Assembly: GCF_000142905.1 (NCBI RefSeq)
Contig: NW_013657629.1
Location: 54,460-118,459, forward strand
DNA from: Thecamonas trahens ATCC 50062
Taxonomy: Eukaryota; Apusozoa; Apusomonadida; Apusomonadidae
Direction of reading: 5' to 3'
DNA length: 64,000 bases
Shown one piece after another: positions 1 to 10,495 of this stretch. The translations under genes and the position numbers were made by a program. Within the stretch, counting starts at the first letter, position 1, and the number at the start of each line of letters is the position of its first letter. The notes under the pieces were generated by a model. The model did no database searches. It was given only the letters and a program-made list of their open reading frames with translations, and was not told where the DNA came from.

Positions 1-466
1 GGTGAGGCAGCCAGCAACGTTCGTGTCGTGGGCGTTGTCGGGGTGATACTCGCTTTGGTGGTCATGGAAGCCGACGCTGTTAACCGACCTTGGCAAGCTC
101 GTTGTGGATGGGGGGGGGGGGGGGGGGTAATTGGGGGACGAAGGGCAACTCGGGTCGTGTCGTGTCATGGGTTGGTATCAAGGAGCAGAGATGGTGTGAA
201 CGATGATGGTGTGATGGTGGGGCGCGGGGAAGAATTGCGATCGAGTCAACCGAACATACCATAGCCATGACGATCATCCGCGAGTCATAGTCATAGAGGG
301 CGAACCAAGACATGTTGCACACAACGAGTTCTGATAAGCAATGACGGTCATCAGTTGGAATGACCTTGCACGATTCGTGCGGCACTGGCTTTCCATCAAT
401 GCTCCGCCACCAGCAGTGAGAGGCAGCCAGAGCGACAGACCCCTCTACAACCAGCCTGTGACGACC
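1..466. other. Intergenic/5' flank, no gene seen
   Basis: No open frame here has convincing protein-like content. There is a G17-type homopolymer near 111-127. The frame that enters the SH3 gene is open back to an ATG at 341, so the 5' untranslated region or an N-terminal extension of that gene may lie here. Confidence 0.4.
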
Positions 467-3400
467 ATGCGGTGCATTGCACTGTACGAGTGCATTGCAG
501 ACGAAGATGATGAGCTTTCCTTCCCAGAGGGTACGTATTCCTTACCCAAACACCCTCCATTCTCCTTCCCCATGCTCTCCCTGTCCCCCCCCCCCTTCCC
601 CTCCCTTGCTCCCTCTTCGCCACTTCGACCATAATCGGCCTGCCAGCGCCCCGCCCGGTGAGATTTTAATCAATGGACCACGTTGAATTTATCATTCCCC
701 CCCCCCCCCCCCGCCTCCGCCCCCGCGGCTCTTGTCAGTCACCCTTTGTCGAACCCCGAAAAGGGGACCAATTTCTGTCTCGCAAGGGAAGGGTTTCCGG
801 CGAGCCTTCGATTATTTGATATAACAATTATCATTGGTGACATTGCCGCCGCCCCCCTTCCTTCCCCCGCCCCGCGCCCCCGTGCGCAGCACATGCTTGC
901 AAGGCTTGGTTGTTGTGAAGGGAGGAATGTGTTTTAGGAGCGGAAAAGTAGATGTGTAGATAGAAGAGGCTCTTGAGTATATAATGTGGTGGTTGTGGTC
1001 ATTGTATCTGTATTATTGGGGGTGTTACAGGCTTGCGGATGATGGCCGGTGATGAAGGTGGAGGTGGTGCCGGTGGCCAAAGGTGTAACCAAGTCATGCC
1101 ATGACCCGCTCCCTCCCCTCCCTCCCCCTCCCCCCCCCCCACCACACACACCGCATATCCATACCCATACCCATCATTTCACTCATTATATGTACGGATG
1201 GCTGCTGGCTTGTCTTCGTCTTCGTCTTCGTCTTCTCGCACTGGACGTACCTGCTCATGTGCCCATACTCTTCCTCGCTCTCGTCCATCACGACTTGCCC
1301 TGATCGGTCGCTGCTCGCTCACGCACTCGTCCATGTCGCGCCTCTCGCCCGGATTGGTCGCTGCTCGCTCACGCACTCGTCCATGTCGCGCCTCTCGCCC
1401 TGATCGGTCGCTGCTCGCTCACGGGCTCGTCCATGTCGCGCCTTTCGCCCGGATCGGTCGTTGCTCGCTCACGGGCTCGCTCACGTACTCGCTCTGCTTC
1501 GTCCCTCCCCCTCCCCCCCCCCCACACACACACCGCATATCCATACCCATACCCATCATTTCACTCATTATATGTACGGATGGCTGCTGGCTTGTCTTCG
1601 TCTTCGTCTTCGTCTTCTCGCACTGGACGTACCTGCTAATGTGCCCATACTCTTCCTCGCTCTCGTCCATCACGACTTGCCCTGATCGGTCGCTGCTCGC
1701 TCACGCACTCGTCCATGTCGCGCCTTTCGCCCGGATTGGTCGCTGCTCGCTCACGGGCTCGTCCATGTCGCGCCTCTCGCCCGGATCGGTCGTTGCTCGC
1801 TCACGGGCTCGCTCACGTACTCGCTCTCGACCTTTTCACCCGCTGAAACAGGTGCCACTATCGACGAAGTCGACAAGTGCGACGATAACGGCTGGTGGAT
1901 GGGCACGTACGACGGCAAGCGTGGTGTCTTTCCCTCTGACTACGTCCAGGTGCTAGAGGAACAGGCTACGGGCGCAGACGACGACGCATGGGCCGCAGGC
2001 GCCGCCGTTGTAGACGATGGCGCGTGGGCCGCCGCAGACGACCTCCCGCCACCGCCGCCCGACGACCTCCTCGCCACCGTCGCCGACGCTGAGCACATTA
2101 CCGTCCAGGCCCTCTACGAGTGTCAAGCTGACGAAGCCGACGAGCTCTCCTTTCCCGAGGGCGCCATCATCACCAACGTCGTCGCCGACCAGGAGGGCTG
2201 GTACTACGGCGAGTACAACGGCACCGCCGGCGTCTTCCCCATCGACTACGTCCAAATCATCGAGGAAGAGCTCCCTCTACCGAACGACCTCCCGCTGCCC
2301 GACACCCTCCCGCCTCCCGACAACATGCTACTTCCCGACGACCCGCCGCCGCCAGAGCCGGTGGCCTGGGACGAGCCTGCACAAGAGCTGGGCGAGCCCG
2401 CTGCCTGGGACGCGCCTGCTGATCCTTGGGCAGCCGAACCAGAGCCGGCGCCTGCTGTTGACGACGCCGCGCCTCCTGTTGGCCTGCCCATCCTCGAGGC
2501 TCCGCCCGACATCCCCGAGGTCGACGACATGATGGGCGACATGCTCGCCGGGCTCGACGAGTTTGACGACATTCTCAAGGAGAAGAAGCGCGAGCGCCGC
2601 AATCGCCGTGACGACGACTCCTCCATCGCAGCGTCATCCGGTGCCAACTTTCAAGCTGCCGACGCCTCGGCCCTGGAGCAGCTCGATGAGATGTTCGCCG
2701 GCTTTGACGGCGGCGAAGTCGACATGTCCGCCTTTGACATGGCGGGCTTTGACGACCCGACCACATCGGCCCTCCCCGACGTCGATGCCCTCGCCCAGGT
2801 CGAGGCCTCGATGAACGACATGTTCTCTGAGGAGGACTTTATGCCTGCCGCCCCAGAACCCGCCCCAGAGCCCGCCGCGGAGCCCACCCAGGCCCCGGCC
2901 CCGGCCCCGGCCCCGGCCCCGGTGCCAAAGCCCGCTCCAGCCGCCGCAAAGCCCAACCCGGTCGTTCCCGCAAAAACCGCCGCCCCCGCGCCGGTCGAAA
3001 AGCCGCCCAAGGCTGTCCCGTCAGGCCGCGGTGCCCCGCGAGGCCGTGGCGCCCCTCGTGGTGCTCCTCGCGGCCGTGCCGCTCCCCGCGGCGCTCCCCG
3101 CGGCGCTCCTCGCGGCCGTGCCGCTCCCCGCGGCGCTCCCCGTGGTGCTCCTCGCGGCCGTGCCGCTCCCCGCGGCGCCCCCCGTGGCGCCCCCCGTGGT
3201 GTGCCCCGCGGCCGTGGTGCGCCTCGCGGCCGAGGTGCTGGTGCCGGTCCGCCCGCGCCCATCTCCAAGGCTGCAAAGCCGGCGCCCATCTCCAAGGCTG
3301 CAAAGCCGGCGCCCGTCCCCAAGGCTGCAAAGCCGGCGCCCGTCCCCAAGGCTGCAAAGCCGGCGCCCGTCCCCAAGGCCGCAAAGCCGGCGCCTGTCCC

Positions 3401-4151
3401 CAAGGCCGCAAAGCCCGTGCCTGCTCGCGGCGCTCCGCGTGGCCGCGCTGCCCCGCGCGGAGCAGCAGCGCCACGAGGCACTGTTCGTGGTCGTGGTGTC
3501 GTCCGTGGCGCTCCCCGCGGAGCCCCTGCCGTTCGCGCCGCGCCGCGCGGTGCCGTTCGGGGTGCTGCAGCGCCGCGCGGTGCTGTTCGGGGTGCTGCAG
3601 CGCCGCGCGGTGCCGTTCGGGGTGCTGCAGCGCCGCGCGGTGCCGTTCGGGGTGCTGCAGCGTCGCGCGGTGCCGTTCGGGGTGCTGCAGCGCCGCGCGG
3701 TGCCGTTCGGGGTGCTGCAGCGCCGCGCGGTGCTGTTCGGGGTGCTGCAGCGCCGCGCGGTGCTGTTCGGGGCGCTGCCGCGCCGCGCGGTGCCGTTCGG
3801 GGTGCTGCAGCGCCGCGGGGTGCCGTTCGGGGCGCCGTCCGTGGTCGTGCCGCCCCGCGTGGTGCCGTCCGTGGCACTGTACGTGGTCGTGCCGCCCCGC
3901 GCGGTGTCGTCCGTGGTGCTGCCCCACGCGGTGCCGTCCGCGGCCGTGCCGCTCCACGTGGTGTCGTCCGTGGTGCTGCCCCACGCGGTGCCGTCCGCGG
4001 CCGCGCCGCTCCGCGTGGCACCCCCGCCGTCCGTGCCGCCCCTCGCGGTGCGGTGCGTGGCCGTGCTGCCCCCCGTGGCGCTGTCCGTGGCCGAGGCGTT
4101 CCGCGCGGCGCCGTCCGTGCTCGCGGTTCGCCCCGTGGTCGTGGTGTCTAG
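467..4151 (+). CDS. Two-SH3 adaptor protein with APRG/RGAAAPR repeat tail
   Basis: Two exons are inferred: 467-530 and 1852-4151, about 787 residues. The GTACGT donor is at 531 and the CAG acceptor ends at 1851. The first SH3 domain is split by the intron: exon 1 supplies ALYECIADEDDELSFPEG and exon 2 supplies the WW and FPSDYV parts. A second SH3 lies at about residues 104-160 (ALYECQADEADELSF, GWYYGEY, FPIDYV). An acidic, proline-rich linker (about 160-370) follows. The tail is low complexity: PAPAPA, APRGRG, KPAPVPKAA units, then about ten copies of a 10-residue AVRGAAAPRG unit. SH3 domains bind PxxP ligands, so a cytoskeletal or membrane adaptor role is likely, and the Arg-rich tail could bind RNA or acidic partners (inference). 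Joining the exons restores the ALYxY-to-FPxDYV SH3 fold, which supports the splice. An in-frame ATG at 341 is an alternative start. Confidence 0.85.
531..1851 (+). repeat. 1.3-kb intron containing an internal tandem duplication
   Basis: The SH3-gene intron carries a block at about 1121-1498 repeated almost exactly at about 1508-1828. Each copy starts with a C-run and a CA-rich stretch, contains a TCTTCG-type run, and ends in 3-4 units of a roughly 50-bp repeat (core CGGTCGCTGCTCGCTCAC). Poly-C runs at 588-598 and 698-712 precede it. Confidence 0.85.
3541..3840 (+). repeat. 30-bp coding tandem repeat (AVRGAAAPRG)
   Basis: About ten near-identical 30-bp units with core GTTCGGGGTGCTGCAG encode a decapeptide repeat in the SH3 protein tail. 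Units differ by single substitutions such as T/C at the same position, so expansion looks recent. Confidence 0.9.
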
Positions 4152-4175
4152 TCCGGTACCACTCGTCTCGCAGCC

Positions 4176-6340
4176 ATGCCTTCAATCGGCCTCGCTGTCG
4201 CAGGCCTCGTCGGACTTGTTGCCATCGTCGTCGTGGTCCATCGCCAGCCCGTCCTCCTCTCGCCTCCTCCCCCGTCCCCTCCCACGACAAACAATGATGC
4301 TCCCTGTGCCCACATCATCCTCCCGCCTCTCTTCCCCTTCAGCATCCGCCGCACTTTGTTCTCGACCCGAGCACCTGCGAGCTCATCGCTACGGCCTCGG
4401 CTCGACTGCCATCGTTTTCGGCCTCTTCGCCAGCCGATCGCCTCGCTCTCTCTACAGCTTCTCCTTCGCATGCACTCTCGCCGCCGCTGCTCGCCGCACT
4501 ACGCGCCGCCGCTACGAATGGCTATCCCCTCGAGGCTCTCGCCGCCTACATCGCCCTCCTCGCGGCTCCGTCTGCCTCGAGTCCTACATCCGTTCCCGCC
4601 GATGGTCACGCCGCAGCTGCTCACATCATCGTCACCAAGACTCGCTACGCATGGCCTGTCCTCGCTGCAACCATACCGCAACTGCTCGCGCCGTCATGCC
4701 TCGGCGCGCCGCCCGAGGTTGCCAAGGCGAGCTACGAGGCGCTGAGTTCTGCGGTGCCCGTGGGGCTAGACAAGGAGCTACCGACCCTTTCAGACTACCT
4801 ACGTGGGTATGCGGCTGCAGCTGCATATGCGCAACCTGCTGCGGCCACTGGTGAGGCTGTGGTGCCTCTACTCCTTGCGCTAGGTACCCATGCTCCTCTC
4901 GCCTGGTCTCACCTCGAGCTACGCGACACGGCTTCGCGACTCGCCGTGGGAGCCACTCTCGCCGGCCATCCGCTCACCGTCTCCTTTGGCCGACTCTCAT
5001 CGTTTGATGCTCTTGCTCGATTTGGCATGCTCTTGCCGTCTGTCCATCCGCTGGGCCGCTACGCTCCGCAGCCCTCGTTCTCTCGCCTCCCGCCGCATCG
5101 TCTTCTGGCTGATGCTGTCGCATGGCTGGCCCTGCCGGGCATCGAGCACGAGCTTGTCTACCTGCCTCAGAGCACAACGAGCGAGAAGCTCCTGCCGTAC
5201 GCCTTGTCGCCAGCTGCCCGATCGCCAGCCCGGTTGCGGTCCATGGCCGTGGGCATTACCCCCTGCCAAGACGGTGACGGCGACGAGGGCCGTGGTGGCG
5301 ACACCTTCAGTCGCGAACTCGTCTGTCATGCTCGGGCCGTGGCCTCGGTTGTCATCGCCCGTAACATCGGTATGCTTGCTGCCGAGCGCGCTCTTCGTAA
5401 CCTCGCTCAGAGCCGCCTTCTCCTCGTCCCGCATCCTCCGCTGGGCGCGTACCTCTTTGCCTCGCTGCAGGTCGATCTGCTCGGTCAAAACGCTGTGGAC
5501 GATGCTGTCGCCGCATTGCAGCGGTACGGCCTCATTGTACTTCGTTCTGCCTCGGTCATCGACGACCCGAGCCATGTTGCGTTCATGGAGCTTGTCCACC
5601 GCCGGATGCGCGGCGGTGAGCCCGGCGAGCGGAGCGGCAGTGCCGAGTCGTTCCGTGACGCGGTGACCGGCAGTATGAGCCCAGTTCTCCGCGTCTCTAA
5701 CTCGGCGGCTCATGGCAAGACCGGCGTCGGCTCGTACTGGCACACCGACGGTTCGATGCGGAGCGTGCCGTCGGATCTCTCGTCGTGGCGTGTGGTGTCT
5801 CTCCCCGACGACGGTTCGGGCGACACGCTCTTCCTCAACCTCACCGCTGCCGCTGCTGCGCTGCCGCCTCATCTGGCCGCTGATCTTGCACACGTGTGGG
5901 CCGTGAGTCGGTCCGGGGCTGCCCGCCGAGTCTTGGCCCGCCACCCGATCACCGGCGCGCCGACCATCCACCTCAACGCTGCTGGCGTCACCGTCGCGCT
6001 TCTCCGTTCGCCCACGCCGCCAGCACCCGATGCCGACCTTACAGACCTGCTGCTATCGCCGGCCGAGTCGGAGCGGATACTAGCGGATCTCGATGCCATC
6101 ATGGCGAGCGATGACTACTCATATGTGCATCATTGGCAAGAGGGTGATCTCGTCATCGCCGACAACCACCTCGTGGCCCATCAGGCCACAGCCGCCTCCA
6201 CCGCCTCGCTCCGCCTCCTCCATCGCGTCTCGGTTACCGGCTCGGTCGACTACGGCCTTCTCCAGCTCGACTTTGAGCCCGGAGACCTGGATCGCTATGC
6301 TCGGACAGTCGCTCACGGCGGGTATGTGGTGACTGGATGA
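4176..6340 (+). CDS. Membrane-anchored TauD/TfdA-like Fe(II)/2-oxoglutarate dioxygenase
   Basis: The C-terminal ~280 residues look like the TauD/TfdA dioxygenase family: metal-binding HxD in WHTDGS (near 5741), distal His in DNHLVAHQA (near 6160), and a following Arg in LLHRVSVTG that would bind 2-oxoglutarate. That frame is open from 4298 to 6340 and protein-like throughout. The ATG at 4176, in another frame, starts a hydrophobic stretch (MPSIGLAVAGLVGLVAIVVV) that would make a signal anchor. Linking them needs either an intron with its acceptor at 4342 (pyrimidine tract then CAG) or one missing base near 4301-4303. One added base gives about 721 residues. The middle ~300 residues are unlike any family I know. 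The substrate is unknown. The dioxygenase domain is confident; the N-terminal link is tentative. Confidence 0.7.
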
Positions 6341-6454
6341 TGGCTCCGCCCAGCTCGGCCGAGGTCTGTGCCAGGCGTGATGGGCGTGTGGTTATGGTTT
6401 TTGATAGTCGTAGCTGCAAACTCGACAAGATGTTGCAGCGCTATGCTGCTCTCG

Positions 6455-7003
6455 CTACAGGCTCTCCCAGGCCTCGGGGCTTGAACACGATGAGTCTGAA
6501 TCGGTGGCCCAGATGGCCGGCGGGGCGTAGAACTGGCCGAGGCCGTCGTCATTGGTGTCCAGTTCGTCATCGTCGTCAGTATCAGCCTCGCTGTTGCAAT
6601 CTTCATCAGCGTTGTTTTTGTCACGGATAGACGCGTGTACACCGCGAACTGCATGCGCCATCGTCACGAGCAGGCTCACCCACGCCTCGATGCACTTGCT
6701 GGGCAAAGGAAAGTGGAGCTGCTGCTGGCCGAGCGGCGAGAAGCCGGCAATGAGGCTCTCCTTGGAGAGTAGAACACAGTAGGTGGCAAAGAGACCGAGC
6801 GCGGTACCAGAGAGGAGTTTGACATGTGGAGCAGGAGCGACCCACTCGCGGATGTCCGTCTCGGAACTTTTGATGCTCACGATGGTGCCGAGCGCGTAGT
6901 GCGCCGACTCGGAGGCAGCTGAACCCATCAGCCGCAACGACGCGGCCGCGGAAACCGCGCCTGCCACCGCTAGGATGAAGGCAAGGGCAATCGTGGACGA
7001 CAT
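6455..7003 (-). CDS. Small multi-pass membrane protein, hypothetical
   Basis: A single-exon frame of 182 residues. The N-terminus (STIALAFILAVAGAVSAAAS) is a signal peptide or first membrane helix. Two more hydrophobic helices follow near residues 62-85 and 105-122, then an acidic Asp/Ser-rich tail with DTDDDDELDTNDDG. It lies 114 bp from the converging dioxygenase gene and about 250 bp beyond the inferred stop of the Rh gene on the same strand. I do not recognise the family. Hydrophobicity pattern and codon use favour a real gene. Confidence 0.6.
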   Translation of the reverse strand: MSSTIALAFILAVAGAVSAAASLRLMGSAASESAHYALGTIVSIKSSETDIREWVAPAPHVKLLSGTALGLFATYCVLLSKESLIAGFSPLGQQQLHFPLPSKCIEAWVSLLVTMAHAVRGVHASIRDKNNADEDCNSEADTDDDDELDTNDDGLGQFYAPPAIWATDSDSSCSSPEAWESL

Positions 7004-7255
7004 CTCCGTACTTGATGGGATTCAGAGAGAGGTGTACTGTCTTGGTCTCGCATCGCCTGCGCCCTGCCGAAAGTGCACCTGCATCGCCTCGCCGCCCGAG
7101 TCGCACAACGGGCCAAAGCGGTGACGTCGTCGGCACACTCGGCACACTCTGCGACGGCACACAAAGAGGGAATACAGGACAGATGCATGCAGATGAGATT
7201 TTTATCACAGAAAATGGTTGGTAGGTGCTCAGCATGGAGGGCGACGATCGGCGAG

Positions 7256-10171
7256 TTACTTCTTGCCCTTGCCCTTGCCCTTGCCCTTGCCCTTGCCCTT
7301 GCCCTTGGCGAGCCCTTCTTAGACGAACCCTTCTTGGACGGGCCCTTGCCCTTGGAGCCCTTGGAACCCTTGGAGCCCTTGGAGCCCTTGGAGCCCTTGG
7401 AGCCCTTGGAGCCCTTGGAGCCCTTGCCCTTGCCCTTGGCAGCCGGCTTGGGCTCGTCGACGTCAAAGAGCGATGAGTACGAGCGGTTCTTGCGGACGTT
7501 AATCTCGTCGACAATGGTGGCGACGGCCTCCTCGAGGCCGTGGTTGTCAAAGTAGTACGGATCCTCGATCTCGGGAACCTCAAAGTTCTCCGAGTCGACA
7601 AAGTACTCGACCGAAGGGGCGAACCACTTCAGGCGAGCACAGTAGCCGACGATGAGGCCGGAGAGCATGGCGTGAGCGAGGGTGATGACGAGGAATATGA
7701 TCTGCATGGTGCCCTGGGCAATCATGGAGCAGTCCGACGACGAGGTCGAGAACGAGGAGTAGTGCTGGGCGAGGGCCTCCTCGCCGCCAAACTTGTAGCA
7801 CGAGGCCGACCAGGCGACAATGGCCGAGGCAATGCCGGAGAGGATGCCCGGGAGGCCGTGGAGGGCCTGGACACCGGCGGTGTCGTGGATGCCGAACCAG
7901 TTCTGGAGCTTGGGGAGGAAGACGACGTAGCCCGTGACCGAGATAATGGCACCAAGGGTGCCGACCAGGATGGCGGCGTAAGGCTCGATGGGCATGTTGG
8001 CGATGGAGCCAACGGCGACGCCGCCGGCGAGCACGGCGTTCTGGATGTGGACCATGTCGAAGCGCATGGTGTCGGAAAAGTACGACGAGGCGGCAAAGGC
8101 GGTGACAGCCGACGCCGAGATGGAGAGCACCGTGTTGACGATGGTACGGTGGCGGAGGTCCTCGGCGGCCGGTGCGGCGTTGAACGACGGCCAGTAGAGC
8201 CAGAGGAAGACGGTGCCGATCATGGCAAACAGGTCCGACCGGTACGACGAGCCATTCTCCGAGCCCGGTGCCATAGCAGCCCGCGTGGTGAGCATGTACG
8301 ACGCTGCCACGCCAAAGTACGCGCCAAAGACGTGGACCACCATCGAGCCACCGACGTCGGCAATCTCGAGGTGGAGCCCAATCTCCTCGTTGACGGCAAA
8401 GAAGATAACCTCCCAAAAGGCCACAAAGAGCATCTGCAGCGGCGAGATCTTGCCCAGCAGCGCGCCAAACGAGATGAGGACGGCAGCGGCGGCAAAGTCG
8501 GCCACAAGCAGCTTGTTGATGTCGATGGCGACTTTGTGCGTAAAGCCGCCGTCAAAGACGTTCTCGAAAAAGCCTGAGACAAGAATGTGCCACTCGATGA
8601 CAAAGGCGGCCACGAGGAGCGTGACCGAGACCGACGAGAAGCCGTACTTGCGGAGGTAGGTCATGAGGAAGCCAAAGCCAATGAAGATCATGACGTGGAC
8701 GTCCTGGTAGAGTGGGTAGGTGTCAAGCTGGGCGTTCGGCTGGAGCTTGCCGTCCTGCAGCGCGAGGTCGCGGTCGGCGTCGTCGCCATAGGTGGCAAAG
8801 AGAGCAAAGAGCACAATGAGGACAACCTGGAGGACGGCGAGGGCCACGAAAAAGTGGTTCTGGTAGAACTTGTGGTGCTCGGCAGAGCCAGCGGCGCCGG
8901 CAAGCATGTCATACAGGCGGTTCGAGCCGGCGTGCGCCCGGTGGCGCTCGGCCTCGTCAAGCGGCGTGACACCAAAGATGTCCTTGTGCAGCGGGTCGGC
9001 GCCGGCCTTGAGCAGGAGCAGCGCAATGTCCTCCGAGCCGGCCACAACCGCGCGATGGAGCGGCGTCCGCCCACGCTCGTCGGTCACGTCGGCCTCGGTC
9101 CCACCGATGACCATCTCCTTGGCCGCCTCAAAGTCGCCCAGTGTAGCGGCATCGTGCAGCGTCTCAGCCTTGACCCGGTTCCGCGAGCCGCCGGCCTCCA
9201 CAAGCAGCGCGTGGACCCGCTTCGACGAGTGCTGCAGCGCCTTGTCCAGCGGCGTGTACTTGCGCCGATCCTTGGCATTGACATTGGCCCCGTGCTTGAG
9301 CAACATCGACGCCAACGCGTAAAAGTCACCCTCGGCCGCAATGTGCAGCCCCGTCCGCTCGTTCTTCCCATGCGCCGTGTTGACATCCACCTTGTTCTTC
9401 TGGATCATCCGGAGCGCACGCTCCTGGTCGCCACGCCGGCACGCCTTGAAAAAGTCGTCGAGGTTGGCTGCAACCACCGTCTGTCGCCGCCACAGGAATC
9501 GTGATTGTGATCGCCATCATCGTCATCATCATCGTCACAAGTGGGTTGGGTGAGGTGAGGTGAGGTAGGGGGAGAGCGGGGGAGGGGGGGCGGGCTGGTG
9601 CAGAAAAAGGTCGTCAAGCTTGGCATGGCTGATCGCGATCATGACGGCGATCGATCACGGCAGGGGCTGAACCTAAGGGGGGACCACGCTGAGGCACTGG
9701 ATTGAGAGGAAGACGGGAGAGGAGGAGGTCATAAAAGTGTCGGGGTATGCGACATGTGCAGAGGACGGAGGAGGGGGGGGGGAGGGGGGAGGGGGAGCGA
9801 GGGGAGAGCGAGGAGGGGAGGACGGGGGGGGGGGTGGTGCGGGAGTGTGATCGATCATGCTGAAAAAGGGGGGGGGGGAGAGGGCGGTGGGCGACAAGGA
9901 AGAAACACTGCGGGTAGAGAAGGGCGGGAGGCGATGCAGGTGGAGGCGAGAGGGAGACATGGTTTGGGGTACGTACCGAGTCTTCATCCGACTGATAGCG
10001 GACGGAGGACATGGCCTCGAGGGTGTTGGAGGAGGTGGAGGAGGAAGATGCGGCCGACGAGTCAGACTTTGACGAGGCCGACGGCGATGCCGACGACGAC
10101 GACTTGTTGCTGGCAGAGCTGCTTTCGCCCGATGACGACGCCGTCGAGCTGGCGGTAGACGAGCGAGCCAT
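7256..10171 (-). CDS. Ankyrin-repeat / Rh-family ammonium channel fusion
   Basis: Exon 1 is 10171-9977 (65 residues, Ser-rich). The GTACGT donor is at 9976. The CAG acceptor ends at 9481, and exon 2 runs from 9480. Residues about 70-255 form ankyrin repeats (GANVNAKDRRKYTPLDKAL, GRTPLHRAV). Residues about 275-690 match Rh glycoproteins: QDVHVMIFIGFGFLM, then GGSMVVHVFGAYFG and TAGVQALHGLPG, which carry the two pore histidines. Rh proteins conduct ammonia/ammonium (family knowledge). The C-terminus is KGS repeats then a Lys/Gly run. The annotated-looking frame continues to 6970 through an Arg/Ala run, but adding one C to the CC at 7307-7308 turns that into KGKGKG...KK and a stop at 7256. This removes an overlap with the next gene. 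I favour the 7256 stop, giving about 806 residues. Confidence 0.9.
7337..7432 (-). repeat. KGS-encoding 9-bp repeat
   Basis: A (GAGCCCTTG)n run on the plus strand encodes Lys-Gly-Ser repeats in the Rh protein tail; a (GCCCTTG)/(CCCTTG)n run at 7264-7306 encodes the final Lys-Gly run. Confidence 0.9.
9481..9976 (-). other. Intron 1 of the ankyrin-Rh gene
   Basis: A 496-nt intron beginning GTACGT and ending CAG (minus strand). It is rich in C-runs (G-runs on the plus strand near 9773-9880) and contains no other recognisable gene. Confidence 0.75.
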
Positions 10172-10495
10172 AGTTCTCAGTCGCCTCTGACTTTCAGCGC
10201 GAGTTGAGTGGTACTCGATGGCTTTCCGCCGACGAGCGTCTGTGGAGGAGGGTACCTGTCGGCAAGAGAAGGGGCCAACGATTAATCTCCCAACAGATAA
10301 TCGTTGACAACGGTACGAGTTTTTTGTTGGAAGAACCATGAACGACCTGCCTGAGGGCGCGTCATCGATTAATTTGAATAACAAACAATGAATGCGGCTC
10401 GGGAGGGGGGGGAGAAGGCAACGATAAACGAAAGGTAAAATGATGGATGGTGCTAGCAGGGCGGCAAAGCAGGAACCAGCACCTCTCGTGTCGCC
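10172..10495. promoter_or_regulatory. Divergent Rh / prohibitin intergenic region
   Basis: 324 bp separate two divergent start codons and must hold both promoters. It contains AT-richer stretches with ATTAAT and TTAATTTG near 10280 and 10370, and an imperfect inverted pair around CGATTAATCTCC and AGATAATCG (10279-10306). No specific factor site is identified. Confidence 0.4.

Noticed and set aside
2651-4290. Long minus-strand frames (over 450 residues) opposite the SH3 gene
   Set aside because: They consist only of the antisense of the APRG/RGAAAPR repeats; GC-rich repeats lack stops in all frames.
6970-7255. C-terminal 95-residue extension of the Rh protein
   Set aside because: Arises from reading a Lys-Gly repeat out of frame as Arg-Ala; overlaps the next gene. 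One missing base gives a natural stop at 7256.
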